This document shows positions 8,105 to 16,189 of a stretch of 29,011 nt of DNA, in pieces. The notes under the pieces were generated by a model. That model searched no databases and had not been told where the DNA came from. It saw only the letters and a program-made list of their open reading frames with translations. A program made the translations under genes and the position numbers. The stretch lies in the NCBI GenBank assembly GCA_013349725.1, contig DUZB01000003.1, forward strand, positions 1-29,011. Reading direction: 5' to 3'. How positions within the stretch are numbered: position 1 is the stretch's first letter; the number at the start of each line of letters is the position of its first letter. Source of the DNA: Deltaproteobacteria bacterium. Its GTDB lineage: Bacteria; Desulfobacterota; DSM-4660; Desulfatiglandales; Desulfatiglandaceae.

Positions 8105-8658
8105 TACTGGTCCGTCCCCTTATTCTGCCCCGGAAAAATCACTGCCTTTGCTCGATTGTCTCCGGATCCCTCCACAACGCTTCTGTCTTCCTTGATAAAA
8201 AGCGTAATGCGATTTCCCTCCACATAATTGTTTTCCTGTTTTACAACCGGATTCCCGGTCAAAACAAGTTGCTCTAATACCTGATGATATACGGCTTTGT
8301 CCGCGGAAGCGGTTCCCCCCAACGAACGGACAATCTCCACTTTTCCCGTAGCAACAATCCTGTCGATCTCGGTGGACGTTTCTTTGGACCCTTTCTTCGA
8401 TGGTGCATCTATATAATAAACGACCATTTTTTCACAGTCCATTACAAAGTCGTCATTTTTGGCGCTTACCTTTCCGGTAAAGGTCACCATTTTCTTTTTA
8501 TTGTCCATTTCCAGGGTATCTGATTGAATAACGATCTTTCCCTGGCCCTTAAGACCGACTTTCCCTTCAAGTTCTCCGGAAAGCACGGGACCCGCATGAA
8601 CACAAACAATCAGAAAGGATACTGTAAGCAAAAAGAAGGTACGGCCTGAGCAAAACAT
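8104..8658 (-). CDS. lptA: LPS transport periplasmic protein LptA (OstA-like)
   Basis: LptA forms the periplasmic bridge that carries LPS to the outer membrane. I start it at the ATG at 8656-8658 because AGGGGAG lies 11 bases upstream; an earlier start at 8697 would overlap lptC by 38 bases. The resulting 184 residues open with a signal peptide ([15 protein letters not shown]), then an OstA beta-jellyroll domain with the family-typical [38 protein letters not shown], and [31 protein letters not shown] closes the domain. Cleavage is probably near [10 protein letters not shown]. It sits between lptC and lptB as in other proteobacteria. Confidence 0.9.
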   Translation of the reverse strand: MFCSGRTFFLLTVSFLIVCVHAGPVLSGELEGKVGLKGQGKIVIQSDTLEMDNKKKMVTFTGKVSAKNDDFVMDCEKMVVYYIDAPSKKGSKETSTEIDRIVATGKVEIVRSLGGTASADKAVYHQVLEQLVLTGNPVVKQENNYVEGNRITLFIKEDRSVVEGSGDNRAKAVIFPGQNKGTDQ

Positions 8659-8659
8659 G

Positions 8660-9232
8660 TTATTCTTGACTCCCCTGGCTGATGGTCGTTGTGACATTGG
8701 ATAACACTTCTATTCTTTCCTCTTTCAGATCGGCAAAAAGGCCTTTCCCGTCGACCACAAAAAAAGGGCCGGATATTTTCACAGGCTTATCCGTGCTGAG
8801 ATTCCCCGCCTTTTCATTGATGAGCAGATATTCGGTAAGGATTCTGTAGCCGTCGCTGGAAAATCCGTCGATACTTCCAAAAAGTTCTATTTCCCCTGAG
8901 TCCTTGGAATAGTGTCCCTTTTTGCCATTGAGCGTAAACCAGGGTCTATCCTCAGGTTCCACCTTCAGTTTGAAATCAACAAATTCCACATTTTTCCTGT
9001 CTCCCGAAAACCGGACTTCCCTGGCATCAACAACCCACTTGATCTTTTTATCGGGATTGTCCTGCGTATAATGCACGTCCTCTAATTTGAGCCCTTCCCC
9101 CGAGATGAGATTTTTTAATAATGCGGGCGCCTTTAACAGGTCCTTGCCGGATTTGAAGAAATAGAACGTTGCCAGAAGTATCAGCGCACATAGCCCTACA
9201 AGAGGCCAGTGTCTTTTCATGAAACTTTTCAT
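8660..9232 (-). CDS. lptC: LPS export protein LptC
   Basis: LptC is a bitopic inner-membrane protein that receives LPS from LptBFG and passes it to LptA. The 190 residues begin with a short basic stretch and one membrane anchor (WPLVGLCALILLATFYFF, about 9-26). A periplasmic beta-jellyroll follows, with KWVVDAREVRFSGDRKNVEF and ELFGSIDGFSSDGYRILTEY matching the LptC/YrbK pattern of repeated beta strands. It lies 17 bases downstream of kdsC, and its TAA is one base from the lptA start. The sequence of this family diverges widely; context supports the call as much as sequence does. Confidence 0.88.
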   Translation of the reverse strand: MKSFMKRHWPLVGLCALILLATFYFFKSGKDLLKAPALLKNLISGEGLKLEDVHYTQDNPDKKIKWVVDAREVRFSGDRKNVEFVDFKLKVEPEDRPWFTLNGKKGHYSKDSGEIELFGSIDGFSSDGYRILTEYLLINEKAGNLSTDKPVKISGPFFVVDGKGLFADLKEERIEVLSNVTTTISQGSQE

Positions 9233-9249
9233 AAGTTATTTCTACTATA

Positions 9250-9771
9250 TCAACCATGAATTTGTTCTGTAAAGTCGTTTTTAGCCCATTTTCCTTGACC
9301 TTTGAGAATCCATTCACATAATTCCCTGACAGCCCCTTGACCGCCTTTTTTGGTCGTAATCACGTCAGCTCTCTCTCTGACTTCCTGGACAGCGTCTGCA
9401 ACAGCAACCGTCAGTCCCACCTCGCCAAACATGGTCAGATCGGGGAGATCATCTCCAATACAGCACACTTCCTCCCTTACAAGACCTCTTTTTTCGAGCA
9501 TTTGCCTGCACACGTCCCTTTTGTTGCCTACACCCTGATAAACATCGGTGATTCCCAGTTCTCTCCCCCGATGCGCCACCGCAGACGATCTGCGACCTGT
9601 TATAATGGCAGTCTCGACACCTCCTGCCATCAGCATCTTCAGGCCAAGTCCGTCCCTGACGCTGAACGACTTGATTTCCTCCCCCTTATGGTTAAGGAAT
9701 ATTTGTCCGTCCGTCAGCACGCCATCCACATCAAGGATGAGGAGTCTAATCCTGGCGAATCTTTCATCCAT
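9250..9771 (-). CDS. kdsC: 3-deoxy-D-manno-octulosonate 8-phosphate phosphatase
   Basis: KdsC removes phosphate from KDO-8-phosphate to give free KDO for the LPS core. The 173 residues are a compact HAD phosphatase of the C0, KdsC type. Motif I is LLILDVDGVLTDG (nucleophile Asp14, acid/base Asp16). Motif II is IITGRRSSAVAHR, the motif III Lys lies in the GVGNKRDVCRQML stretch, and motif IV is CCIGDDLPDL. No cap domain is present, as expected for an enzyme that caps its active site by tetramerisation. It is 12 bases downstream of kdsA, the gene for the previous step. Confidence 0.94.
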   Translation of the reverse strand: MDERFARIRLLILDVDGVLTDGQIFLNHKGEEIKSFSVRDGLGLKMLMAGGVETAIITGRRSSAVAHRGRELGITDVYQGVGNKRDVCRQMLEKRGLVREEVCCIGDDLPDLTMFGEVGLTVAVADAVQEVRERADVITTKKGGQGAVRELCEWILKGQGKWAKNDFTEQIHG

Positions 9772-9783
9772 ACCCGTTTCCCA

Positions 9784-10605
9784 TTAGAACCTGATCAGTC
9801 GATGCATTTCCCTGAGAACGCTCAGCAAGGGTTCGACTTCCCCAAGCGGCAAAGAATTGGGTCCATCACAAAGGGCGTGATCGGGATCAGGATGAATCTC
9901 CAGAAAGACCCCATCAGCGCCTGCCGCCACGGCCGCCCTGGAAAGATGGCTTACAAATTCTCTCTGGCCTCCGGAGCTTGTTCCGGCCCCTCCCGGCAAC
10001 TGCACACTGTGTGTACCGTCAAAGACCACGGGAAAACCGAATCGTTTCAGTATAACCATAGATCTCATGTCCACAACGAGATTATTATAGCCGAAAGAAC
10101 TGCCCCTTTCCGTAATCAGTATGCTGCTGTTTCCGGTGGAGGTCACCTTGCCGATAACAGGGCCCACTTCCCCGGGCGAGATAAACTGTCCTTTCTTGAT
10201 ATTGATGGGGACTCCACATTTTGCAGCCGCGACAATCAGATCGGTCTGCCTGCACAGAAATGCGGGGATCTGAATGACATCGAGCACTTCTGCCGCCTGT
10301 TCAATTTCATGAATACCGTGGATATCTGAAAGTACCGGGAGTCCTGTCCGTTCTTTCACCTTGCGGATTATTGCAAGCCCTTTTTCAATCCCAGGGCCCC
10401 TGAAAGATTCCATGGATGTCCGGTTTGCTTTGTCGTAAGAGGTCTTGAAAATGGCGGGAATCGCTAATTTGTCGCTTAATTCTTTTACGAAACGGGCCAC
10501 TTCAAGTGTGGTTGCTTCATCTTCGATAACGCACGGACCTGCGATAAAGAAAAAAGTTCTGTCCGCTTCAATGGTAAGCTGCCCGATGTTTATTTTTTTA
10601 GCCAT
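9784..10605 (-). CDS. kdsA: KDO-8-phosphate synthase, metal-dependent type
   Basis: KdsA condenses phosphoenolpyruvate with arabinose 5-phosphate to KDO-8-phosphate. The 273-residue TIM barrel includes AGPCVIE (22-28) and KTSYDKANRTSMESFRGPG. Cys25, His199 (DGTHSVQ), Glu236 (FLEIHP) and Asp247 (CDGPNSLPL) are the ligand set known from metal-dependent KdsA; the metal-independent enterobacterial enzyme has Asn at the Cys position. It is the first gene of a long minus-strand series into kdsC, lptC, lptA, lptB and rpoN, with a promoter at 10708-10736. Confidence 0.97.
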   Translation of the reverse strand: MAKKINIGQLTIEADRTFFFIAGPCVIEDEATTLEVARFVKELSDKLAIPAIFKTSYDKANRTSMESFRGPGIEKGLAIIRKVKERTGLPVLSDIHGIHEIEQAAEVLDVIQIPAFLCRQTDLIVAAAKCGVPINIKKGQFISPGEVGPVIGKVTSTGNSSILITERGSSFGYNNLVVDMRSMVILKRFGFPVVFDGTHSVQLPGGAGTSSGGQREFVSHLSRAAVAAGADGVFLEIHPDPDHALCDGPNSLPLGEVEPLLSVLREMHRLIRF

Positions 10606-10631
10606 TCCAAATCCATAAGCTCATAGCTTAT
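10598..10631 (-). promoter_or_regulatory. kdsA translation-initiation region: hairpin and 8-codon mini-frame
   Basis: In the kdsA leader a perfect 7-bp hairpin, ATAAGCT with loop CAT and AGCTTAT (10615-10631), stands between a good AAGGAG (complement of 10641-10646) and the start codon. On the minus strand the hairpin holds an ATG that opens an 8-codon frame (MSLWIWNG) ending at a TAA that overlaps kdsA codons 1-3 (10598-10624). Termination-reinitiation or hairpin-controlled initiation is possible. The spacing from AAGGAG to either ATG is longer than usual, so this is speculative. Confidence 0.25.
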
Positions 10632-10707
10632 AAAGCTCTTCTCCTTCAGTATGCCGCATTTCAACAGGAAGCGCGGAGGTGATCTTCCTGTTTACGAAGT
10701 GAACAGA

Positions 10708-10736
10708 AGAGTATCGCACCGGGGATGGAAAGTCAA
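10708..10736 (-). promoter_or_regulatory. Sigma-70-type promoter for the kdsA-lpt-rpoN series
   Basis: The minus strand has TTGACT (10731-10736), 17 bases, then TACTCT (10708-10713), about 100 bases upstream of kdsA. It is a good housekeeping-promoter match, back to back with the promoter of the DUF39 gene. No comparable promoter stands between kdsA and rpoN, so the genes are probably read together. Confidence 0.55.
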
Positions 10737-10780
10737 GGAATGTGAATTTTCCCCGTAAAGCGGTTTGTGTTAAAATTTAC

Positions 10781-10809
10781 TTGTTTAAAGTGGAGATAAG
10801 TCATAGAAT
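10781..10809 (+). promoter_or_regulatory. Sigma-70-type promoter for the DUF39 gene
   Basis: TTGTTT (10781-10786), exactly 17 bases, then TAGAAT (10804-10809), with the coding start 39 bases downstream. The leader is too short for a SAM or similar riboswitch. GGAGAGG stands 7 bases before the ATG. Confidence 0.5.
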
Positions 10810-10847
10810 GGAAAGAATTTAATTTATTTTCCGGAGAGGAACTGAAA

Positions 10848-12026
10848 ATGGCCAAGAAAATAATCACAAAAACTGTTGAAGAGATTAACAGGAAAATCAA
10901 ACAGGGCAAAGCCGTTGTCATTACAGCAGCCGAGATGGTGGATACGGTTAAAGAATTAGGACCTCAAAAGGCGGCAGCGGAAATCGATGTGGTTACTACG
11001 GGGACGTTTTCACCCATGTGCTCTTCAGGAGCATTTATCAACTTCGGACACACAAAACCCGCAATCAAAGCCGCTCGCGTCTGGCTGAATGGGGTTCCTT
11101 CCTATGCGGGCCTGGCCGCTGTGGACACATACATCGGGGCGACGGAACCTACCGAGGATGATCCGTTGAACAGGGTTCATCCCGGCCAGTTCAAATATGG
11201 TGGAGGACACGTGATCCATGACCTGGTGGAGGGAAAAAAGGTGGAATTGAGGGCCACCGCTTACGGAACAGACTGTTACCCCAAACGGCAGGTAAAGAAA
11301 AAAATCACACTGCAGGATATCCCTTATGCGGTACTTCTGAATCCAAGGAATGCCTACCAAAACTATAACTGTGCCGTGAATCTGTCCCAGAAGACCATAT
11401 ACACCTATATGGGCGTGATGAAACCAAACGCGGGGAATGCGAACTATGCCACGGCCGGTCAGTTAAGTCCCCTTTTTAATGATCCATTCTACAGAACCAT
11501 GGGACTGGGAACCCGGATCTTCATCGGGGGCGCCAAAGGGCACATCATCGGCCCCGGCACGCAGCACAACCCCAATGCAAAAAGAGACAAAAACGGCATC
11601 CCGCTGACTCCCGCCGGGACCCTCATGGTCATGGGAAATATGAAGGAAATGGATCCCCGGTGGGTAGTGGGCGTCAGCATGCTGGGTTACGGTTGTTCCC
11701 TCGCTGTGGGGATTGGAATCCCAATTCCGATCCTCAACGCCGAAATCGCCGGATTTACGGGAATCTCCGACGAGGACATATACACTCAGATCATTGATTA
11801 CGGTATAGACTACCCAAAAGGAGCCGGCAAAAGTCTCGGTAAAGTAAGCTATGCTGAACTGAAGAGCGGAACGATCGATTTCAGGGGTGAAAAGGTTCCC
11901 ACCGTGCCCATCTCTTCCTACGTTCGAGCTCTCGAAATCGCGAATATCTTGAAGGGGTGGATAGAAAATGGCGAGTTTCTGCTTTCACAGCCTCAGGATA
12001 TGATTCCCGGCCCTGTTCAGGGGTAG
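10848..12026 (+). CDS. DUF39 homocysteine biosynthesis protein (aspartate-semialdehyde sulfurtransferase family)
   Basis: The DUF39 family is needed in methanogens, and by inference in sulfate reducers, to make homocysteine directly from aspartate semialdehyde and sulfide with a partner ferredoxin. The 392 residues are a single DUF39 domain. Three cysteines stand in conserved-looking surroundings: Cys58 (FSPMCSSGAFINFGH), Cys143 (AYGTDCYPKR) and Cys175 (NYNCAVN); the family is proposed to work through a Cys persulfide. YGGGHVIHDLVEGK and IGPGTQHNP are further family stretches. The C-terminal CBS pair found in some archaeal members is absent, and no ferredoxin gene adjoins it. It stands alone with its own promoter. 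The biochemical role is inferred from the family. Confidence 0.88.
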   Translation: MAKKIITKTVEEINRKIKQGKAVVITAAEMVDTVKELGPQKAAAEIDVVTTGTFSPMCSSGAFINFGHTKPAIKAARVWLNGVPSYAGLAAVDTYIGATEPTEDDPLNRVHPGQFKYGGGHVIHDLVEGKKVELRATAYGTDCYPKRQVKKKITLQDIPYAVLLNPRNAYQNYNCAVNLSQKTIYTYMGVMKPNAGNANYATAGQLSPLFNDPFYRTMGLGTRIFIGGAKGHIIGPGTQHNPNAKRDKNGIPLTPAGTLMVMGNMKEMDPRWVVGVSMLGYGCSLAVGIGIPIPILNAEIAGFTGISDEDIYTQIIDYGIDYPKGAGKSLGKVSYAELKSGTIDFRGEKVPTVPISSYVRALEIANILKGWIENGEFLLSQPQDMIPGPVQG

Positions 12027-12146
12027 GGAAAGGACAGGCTCTCCTCAACAAAGGGAGGAGAACCTTGAAGAACGAGGCATTCACTGATCGGGCGTATTCT
12101 ATTCAAATTCCACGGCAATGGATTATGGGTCCAGCGAACCCATTCC

Positions 12147-12325
12147 GCCATAAGGTCTTTTTTGCTGTCGCATCTGATTTCTATCGAGCCCCCGGTCCTT
12201 ATTTGCTGGTACAACCAAGACCTGGCTTAAACCTGTATTTTCAGCAATGTACCAGAAAATAAGGACCTCCGCCACGTGTGGAGGTGCTTTATCCAAGATG
12301 TGACAGCAAAAAAGACCTTATGACT
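12147..12325. repeat. 179-bp nested inverted-repeat element (MITE-like candidate)
   Basis: The outer arms 12149-12175 and 12296-12322 are inverted copies, 26 of 27 bases matching. Inside them, 12194-12213 and 12248-12267 are a second inverted pair matching at 19 of 20. A 6-bp GC-rich hairpin lies at 12265-12285. The 7-mer CCATTCC stands just outside both ends (12140-12146 and 12326-12332), as a target-site duplication would. The element fills most of the space between two convergent genes. There is no coding capacity that I trust. The rest of 12027-12358 holds two small hairpins (12040-12061 and 12125-12143) without T-runs directly after them. Confidence 0.6.
12251..12285 (-). terminator. Possible intrinsic terminator of adk
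   Basis: On the minus strand, about 75 bases past the adk stop, ACCTCC pairs with GGAGGT around a 9-base interior (12265-12285) that can also form CCAC/GTGG. The sequence CCTTATTTTC follows. The stem is GC-rich and the T-tract imperfect. It lies inside the nested inverted-repeat element, so the element may supply the terminator. Confidence 0.4.
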
Positions 12326-12358
12326 CCATTCCTGCCTGGTTTTTTGAAGAGGATACGA

Positions 12359-13042
12359 TCAGGCTTCCAGTTTTCCCAACAATTCGGCAGACACTGCTTT
12401 CACACCGGGCCTTCCATCCAGGTCAATGATTTTCGGGACACCGTTGGTTTCGGCGGAAATCTTCTTGAAATAAATGACTCCAGCCATCGTGCCGGTCTTC
12501 TCATCGTAATAGATGTTGTGGCGCTGGTCGATAGCGGCTGCATCCTGGTCATCGGACCTGGTCTTCAGATCACCGCCACATACCCTGCACTTGTCTCCAT
12601 TGGGTTTGATGGCATCAATGAAGATATTGTTGGGGTGATTGTTGTCGTTGACGCACAGCCTTCTACCCATAATACGGTCTTTGGCAATCTGCCTGTCCAG
12701 CCCCATTTCGATCACGATATCCAAGGTAATGCCTTCCTTCTTCAGGGCTTTGTCCAGTTCTTCCGCCTGGGTCAGGTTTCGCGGAAAACCATCCAGAAGC
12801 CATCCTTCTGCGCAATCGTTGGCTTTCAGACGGTCCAGTATCATGGGAATGGTAATTTTGTCAGGGACCAGCTCTCCCCGGTCTATGTACCCTTTCGCTT
12901 CTTTGCCAAGGGCTGTTCCCCGTGAAATATTGTCCCTGAAAATTACGCCTGTTTCAATATGAGGGATTCCGAATTTATCTTTTACAATAGCGCCCTGCGT
13001 ACCTTTACCGCTGCCATTTGGCCCAAAAAACAGTATCTTCAT
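12359..13042 (-). CDS. adk: Adenylate kinase
   Basis: The enzyme balances AMP, ADP and ATP. The 227 residues carry the P-loop GPNGSGKGTQ (8-17), the AMP-binding segment TGVIFRDNISRGTALGKEAK, and GWLLDGFPRNLTQAEEL with the AMP-contacting Arg. The long LID (about 127-167) begins MGRRLC and contains CRVCGG (Cys152, Cys155) and RSDDQDAAAIDQR. The usual first CxxC of zinc-binding LIDs is replaced: only Cys130 and His136 (VNDNNH) remain there, so zinc binding, if any, is altered. It is longer than a typical 214-residue adenylate kinase. It is a single gene between convergent DUF39 and the upstream ABC module. Confidence 0.93.
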   Translation of the reverse strand: MKILFFGPNGSGKGTQGAIVKDKFGIPHIETGVIFRDNISRGTALGKEAKGYIDRGELVPDKITIPMILDRLKANDCAEGWLLDGFPRNLTQAEELDKALKKEGITLDIVIEMGLDRQIAKDRIMGRRLCVNDNNHPNNIFIDAIKPNGDKCRVCGGDLKTRSDDQDAAAIDQRHNIYYDEKTGTMAGVIYFKKISAETNGVPKIIDLDGRPGVKAVSAELLGKLEA

Positions 13043-13080
13043 GTCCGCTCTCCTTAAAAGTGAAGTTTTTATGAAAATAT

Positions 13081-13109
13081 CAAATATTCAAAATGGGGGG
13101 CCTTGTCAA
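13081..13109 (-). promoter_or_regulatory. Possible sigma-70 promoter for adk
   Basis: A consensus TTGACA (complement of 13104-13109) overlaps the end of the DUF4340 gene. A weak TATTTG follows 17 bases on (13081-13086). AAGGAGA stands 7 bases before the adk ATG. Confidence 0.4.
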
Positions 13110-14290
13110 GTTTTCTCTTTCTTATCCTGCACGATCAGTTCTTGTAGATCCGTTATGAAGGCATCATGACGCCATTTCGGGACCACGAAAACCCATGGAC
13201 TCAAGCGTTCATTCTCCTGTGCCGCCCTGACGACCATATCAGGCTGGTTTTCTGGTATCTCTGTTTTGTTGGCGCCGACCTCTTTCCCTTTTTCATCCTT
13301 TTTTAATCCGGGTTTTTCCCAGCCTACATCAATTCTTAAGATGCAGGGACCCGTTTCCGAACAGTCCGGATCGGGATATACATGGTAAACCAACCCATCA
13401 AAAAGGGTGAAATTGATGCGACCAGGTTTCTTTCCTGGAAGTTGCGCACCCGGCCCCTTAGAGGCCGTATCAACTTCGGATGGCCGCGCGCTCTTCTTGC
13501 CAGAGGTTCGAAGTTGAACGTCCTCTATCTGAAATGATGAAAGGGCGCCGGACAGACGATTCCGTAAAGCGGTGTCCACATTCACTCCTGAAGATGGAAA
13601 AGTGAGCATATACTCCTCACCCTTTCCGTCCCGTTCAAAAACATATTTGAGTCCTTCGCCATCAGGGCCCTCACAGGAAATTTTCGCGATATCCTCTCCA
13701 TTTATTTGTACCGGATTCTTGGCCAGCCAGGAGGAATGCCCCGTTTGAAAGGATGTAAAGATTTTATCCACGAGAAAGATGTTTTGACTCCCATCCAACA
13801 TGACATACTGGCCATCCGAGACTTCGCCCTTTCCTCCTCGTTTTCTGGTTTCTCCAATGAGAATTCCTGCTATTAAATTCCCTTTTTCATTCTTCAAATC
13901 TATAAGGGTTCCGCGCCTTGCTTCGGCAGCGGTGGGGTTCATCGGAGAGAGAAGAGCAAGGCGATTTTGAATCTCTCCGGTAGATTCGAAGGAACGACCG
14001 ATCTTCGCTTCCTTTACCGTATCAACAAGCTCCCTTATCCTGGAAAAATCGGCAGGATACCGGTAACGTGTCTGGACAACCCAGCCTGTACTCCCCTTTA
14101 CAAGCTCAATGCTCTCCGCCGGATTCCGGATGTGGATGGCAGCAATATCTCCTGCGGAAATCCCCGCAATCATAGGGGTTCCCATTTTTAGAGAAGCCTT
14201 CGGACGCGCCTTTTGATAAACAATCAGTGCGCCCGCCGCAAGAACAACAACCAGAATGGCCGACAGGATACCAAAGGTTTTCGCTTTCAT
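13106..14290 (-). CDS. DUF4340 domain-containing membrane-anchored protein
   Basis: A 394-residue protein with one N-terminal membrane segment (FGILSAILVVVLAAGALIVY, about 6-25) and a large outer domain. The region ISAGDIAAIHIRNPAESIEL through GWVVQTRYRYPADFSRIREL and LIAGILIGETRKRGGKGEV fits DUF4340, a beta-rich domain that recurs downstream of GldG-like genes. A low-complexity Lys/Pro-rich insert lies around 265-290. The start overlaps the end of the GldG-like gene by four bases (ATGA), so it is coupled to the transporter. No catalytic motif is visible. A periplasmic accessory role is inferred from context only. Confidence 0.75.
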   Translation of the reverse strand: MKAKTFGILSAILVVVLAAGALIVYQKARPKASLKMGTPMIAGISAGDIAAIHIRNPAESIELVKGSTGWVVQTRYRYPADFSRIRELVDTVKEAKIGRSFESTGEIQNRLALLSPMNPTAAEARRGTLIDLKNEKGNLIAGILIGETRKRGGKGEVSDGQYVMLDGSQNIFLVDKIFTSFQTGHSSWLAKNPVQINGEDIAKISCEGPDGEGLKYVFERDGKGEEYMLTFPSSGVNVDTALRNRLSGALSSFQIEDVQLRTSGKKSARPSEVDTASKGPGAQLPGKKPGRINFTLFDGLVYHVYPDPDCSETGPCILRIDVGWEKPGLKKDEKGKEVGANKTEIPENQPDMVVRAAQENERLSPWVFVVPKWRHDAFITDLQELIVQDKKEKT

Positions 14291-16176
14291 CTCTTCTTTA
14301 ACTTCCTGTGTTTATACATGGCAAAACCTATCCCGATCAAGGAAACCAGAAAGGGCATCAGTAAGATATTGACCCATTTGATCCTGGTTCCCAGATCTTC
14401 GATTTCAGAACGAAGGTTTTTTCTCACCTCTTTCAGCTCACGATTGATCTTCTGCTTTTCATCCCTGAACCTGGTGATTTCCGCTTCCTGTTCGGGGCTC
14501 ACAACAAGTTTCTGGGATGCGCTCTTCTCTTTGTCAAGCTCTCTGAGCTTCTGGTTGGTTTCTTCGATACGCGCCACCAGCTCATTTTCCTTGCTCAACC
14601 ATTTTTCCTGCGCCTGCTTTCGAAGTTTGAGTACAGCGGTAAAAGGCCGCTCAAATTTCCCCCTGGAGCGCAGTTGGATCAGATCGTCGCTCCCTGTGAG
14701 TATTTCAGAAACATTGGCCACAAAATTCAGATTGTCATTGAACATCTCGGAAATGGCAAAGCCTAAGAGATTTCTCTGCTGCATATAAAAATGATTCGCT
14801 AACATATCCGCATCAGAAACAATAATAATCGTTGCTTCTTTCGCTCCTTCTTCCGCATGAGGTCTTTTTGTTTTGCTTTTTCCATCGGAAACCGGGGAAT
14901 TCTCCTCCTTGAACCCTCCCGGAAAAGCGGTTTTAAACTTTCCGCGAATTCGAACCGCTATATTGAACCTTTTTCCAGCGGGAACGAAATCCTTTTTGAT
15001 GGCTTCAACCCCCATGTAGGCTTTGAAAGCCTGGATGACAGCAGCATTCTCGCTGGATACTACCAGTGGTTCAAACTGGAATCCAGCGCCCTCCACCTGG
15101 CTTATCGCCCCGGCGATGGGGAAAAGCATACTCTCCAGACCGGAAGTGACAATATCCTCCTGATTGAAGGAGAAACCCCTTGCGGAAATCATGAGAGGAT
15201 TTTCCTCCGGTGTGTTGCTTCTTGTCATTACCCGGGTGGGTTGATCAAAATCCGCAATGGCCATTTTCGGATCCATGGAAACGCCCCATGAAGCAAAAAG
15301 TCGGGGTAGGGAGGCTCCGGCGGATCCCATGTATTGCTGCGGTCCCTGGCTTCTGTCGGAGACGCACAATGGATCTGCGAAAACAAGGACGTTTCCGCCG
15401 GAAAGGACATGCTGATCCACTGCATACCGGAGACCCTCGGAAACCGTTTTCGGGTAGATAATCATGAGGACGTCCACATCCGGGTCTATTTCGGTTGCCG
15501 AAGCTTCAATATCCCTCACGTCGTAGGCTTTCTTCAATTCCTCTATGAAAAACCAGGGGCCTTCCGGTTTTTGGCCGGGAAGAGACTGTCTTTCCGCAGC
15601 CCCGAAAACCGGCAGATCACTGATAACGCCCACCACTTTTCTTCGGACGGACTGCAGATCCTGAATAATCCTGGTAACATTATATTCCAGCGATTTCTCC
15701 TGGCTTGGGTCCAGCCATTCAATGACCTCCTCATGATCTGCCGAAACCAGGACAAGCCCACAATAAATCTTTTCACCCCCGGGCGGCTGAATCGGTTCTA
15801 TACCATACCTCTCGGCCCATTCCTCTTCATCGGAATCCGGTCTGGGATCATAAAACTCAACCTGGACCTTGTTTTTGCCGGCATGCTCATATTCGGAAAG
15901 AAAATCTCTGATCCTTTTCGCGTAAAGCTCAATACCGGCTGGAATGTTCGGGTTGCTCCGGGAAAAAAAGAATTTGATAACCACCGGGTTTTTTATGGAG
16001 GCCAGAATGTTTTTGGTCCCTTGAGAAAGAGAATAGACGCGATCCTCGGTGGCGTCCCACCTGATGTTCGCATAAGAGACAAGGATATTCACAAGGATGA
16101 GAATGATCAATAAAATGACCAGTCCGGTAACGGACAGGAATGTTTTTTGACGACTGGAACTTCGGTTTTCCCCCAT
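14287..16176 (-). CDS. GldG-like ABC transporter auxiliary protein
   Basis: I start at the ATG at 16174-16176 (MGENRSSSRQK), preceded by AAGGAG 8 bases upstream; an earlier ATG at 16230 would overlap the permease. The 629 residues have an N-terminal membrane helix (LSVTGLVILLIILILVNILV). The outer domain is of the ABC-auxiliary (GldG) type: RVYSLSQGTKNILASIKNPV, VQVEFYDPRPDSDEEEW and a DVLMIIYPKTVSEGLRYAVD region. A coiled coil (about 520-600) and a final helix (WVNILLMPFLVSLIGIGFAM) with a basic tail complete it. In Bacteroidetes GldG works with GldA and GldF in gliding; homologues in other phyla are widespread and their substrate is unknown. Confidence 0.85.
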   Translation of the reverse strand: MGENRSSSRQKTFLSVTGLVILLIILILVNILVSYANIRWDATEDRVYSLSQGTKNILASIKNPVVIKFFFSRSNPNIPAGIELYAKRIRDFLSEYEHAGKNKVQVEFYDPRPDSDEEEWAERYGIEPIQPPGGEKIYCGLVLVSADHEEVIEWLDPSQEKSLEYNVTRIIQDLQSVRRKVVGVISDLPVFGAAERQSLPGQKPEGPWFFIEELKKAYDVRDIEASATEIDPDVDVLMIIYPKTVSEGLRYAVDQHVLSGGNVLVFADPLCVSDRSQGPQQYMGSAGASLPRLFASWGVSMDPKMAIADFDQPTRVMTRSNTPEENPLMISARGFSFNQEDIVTSGLESMLFPIAGAISQVEGAGFQFEPLVVSSENAAVIQAFKAYMGVEAIKKDFVPAGKRFNIAVRIRGKFKTAFPGGFKEENSPVSDGKSKTKRPHAEEGAKEATIIIVSDADMLANHFYMQQRNLLGFAISEMFNDNLNFVANVSEILTGSDDLIQLRSRGKFERPFTAVLKLRKQAQEKWLSKENELVARIEETNQKLRELDKEKSASQKLVVSPEQEAEITRFRDEKQKINRELKEVRKNLRSEIEDLGTRIKWVNILLMPFLVSLIGIGFAMYKHRKLKKR

Positions 16177-16189
16177 GGTCAGATCTCCT

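Noticed and set aside
9337..10329. A 330-codon plus-strand open frame opposite kdsC and kdsA
   Set aside because: Its translation has no family features and both minus-strand genes are complete and well conserved; it is an antisense shadow.
12040..12061. Hairpin TCTCCTC/GAGGAGA after the DUF39 gene as an intrinsic terminator
   Set aside because: No T-run follows the stem on the plus strand.
12017..12262. Small frames on both strands in the space after the DUF39 gene
   Set aside because: Their similar peptide stretches (RCDSKKDLM) come from the two inverted arms of the repeat element, not from coding selection.
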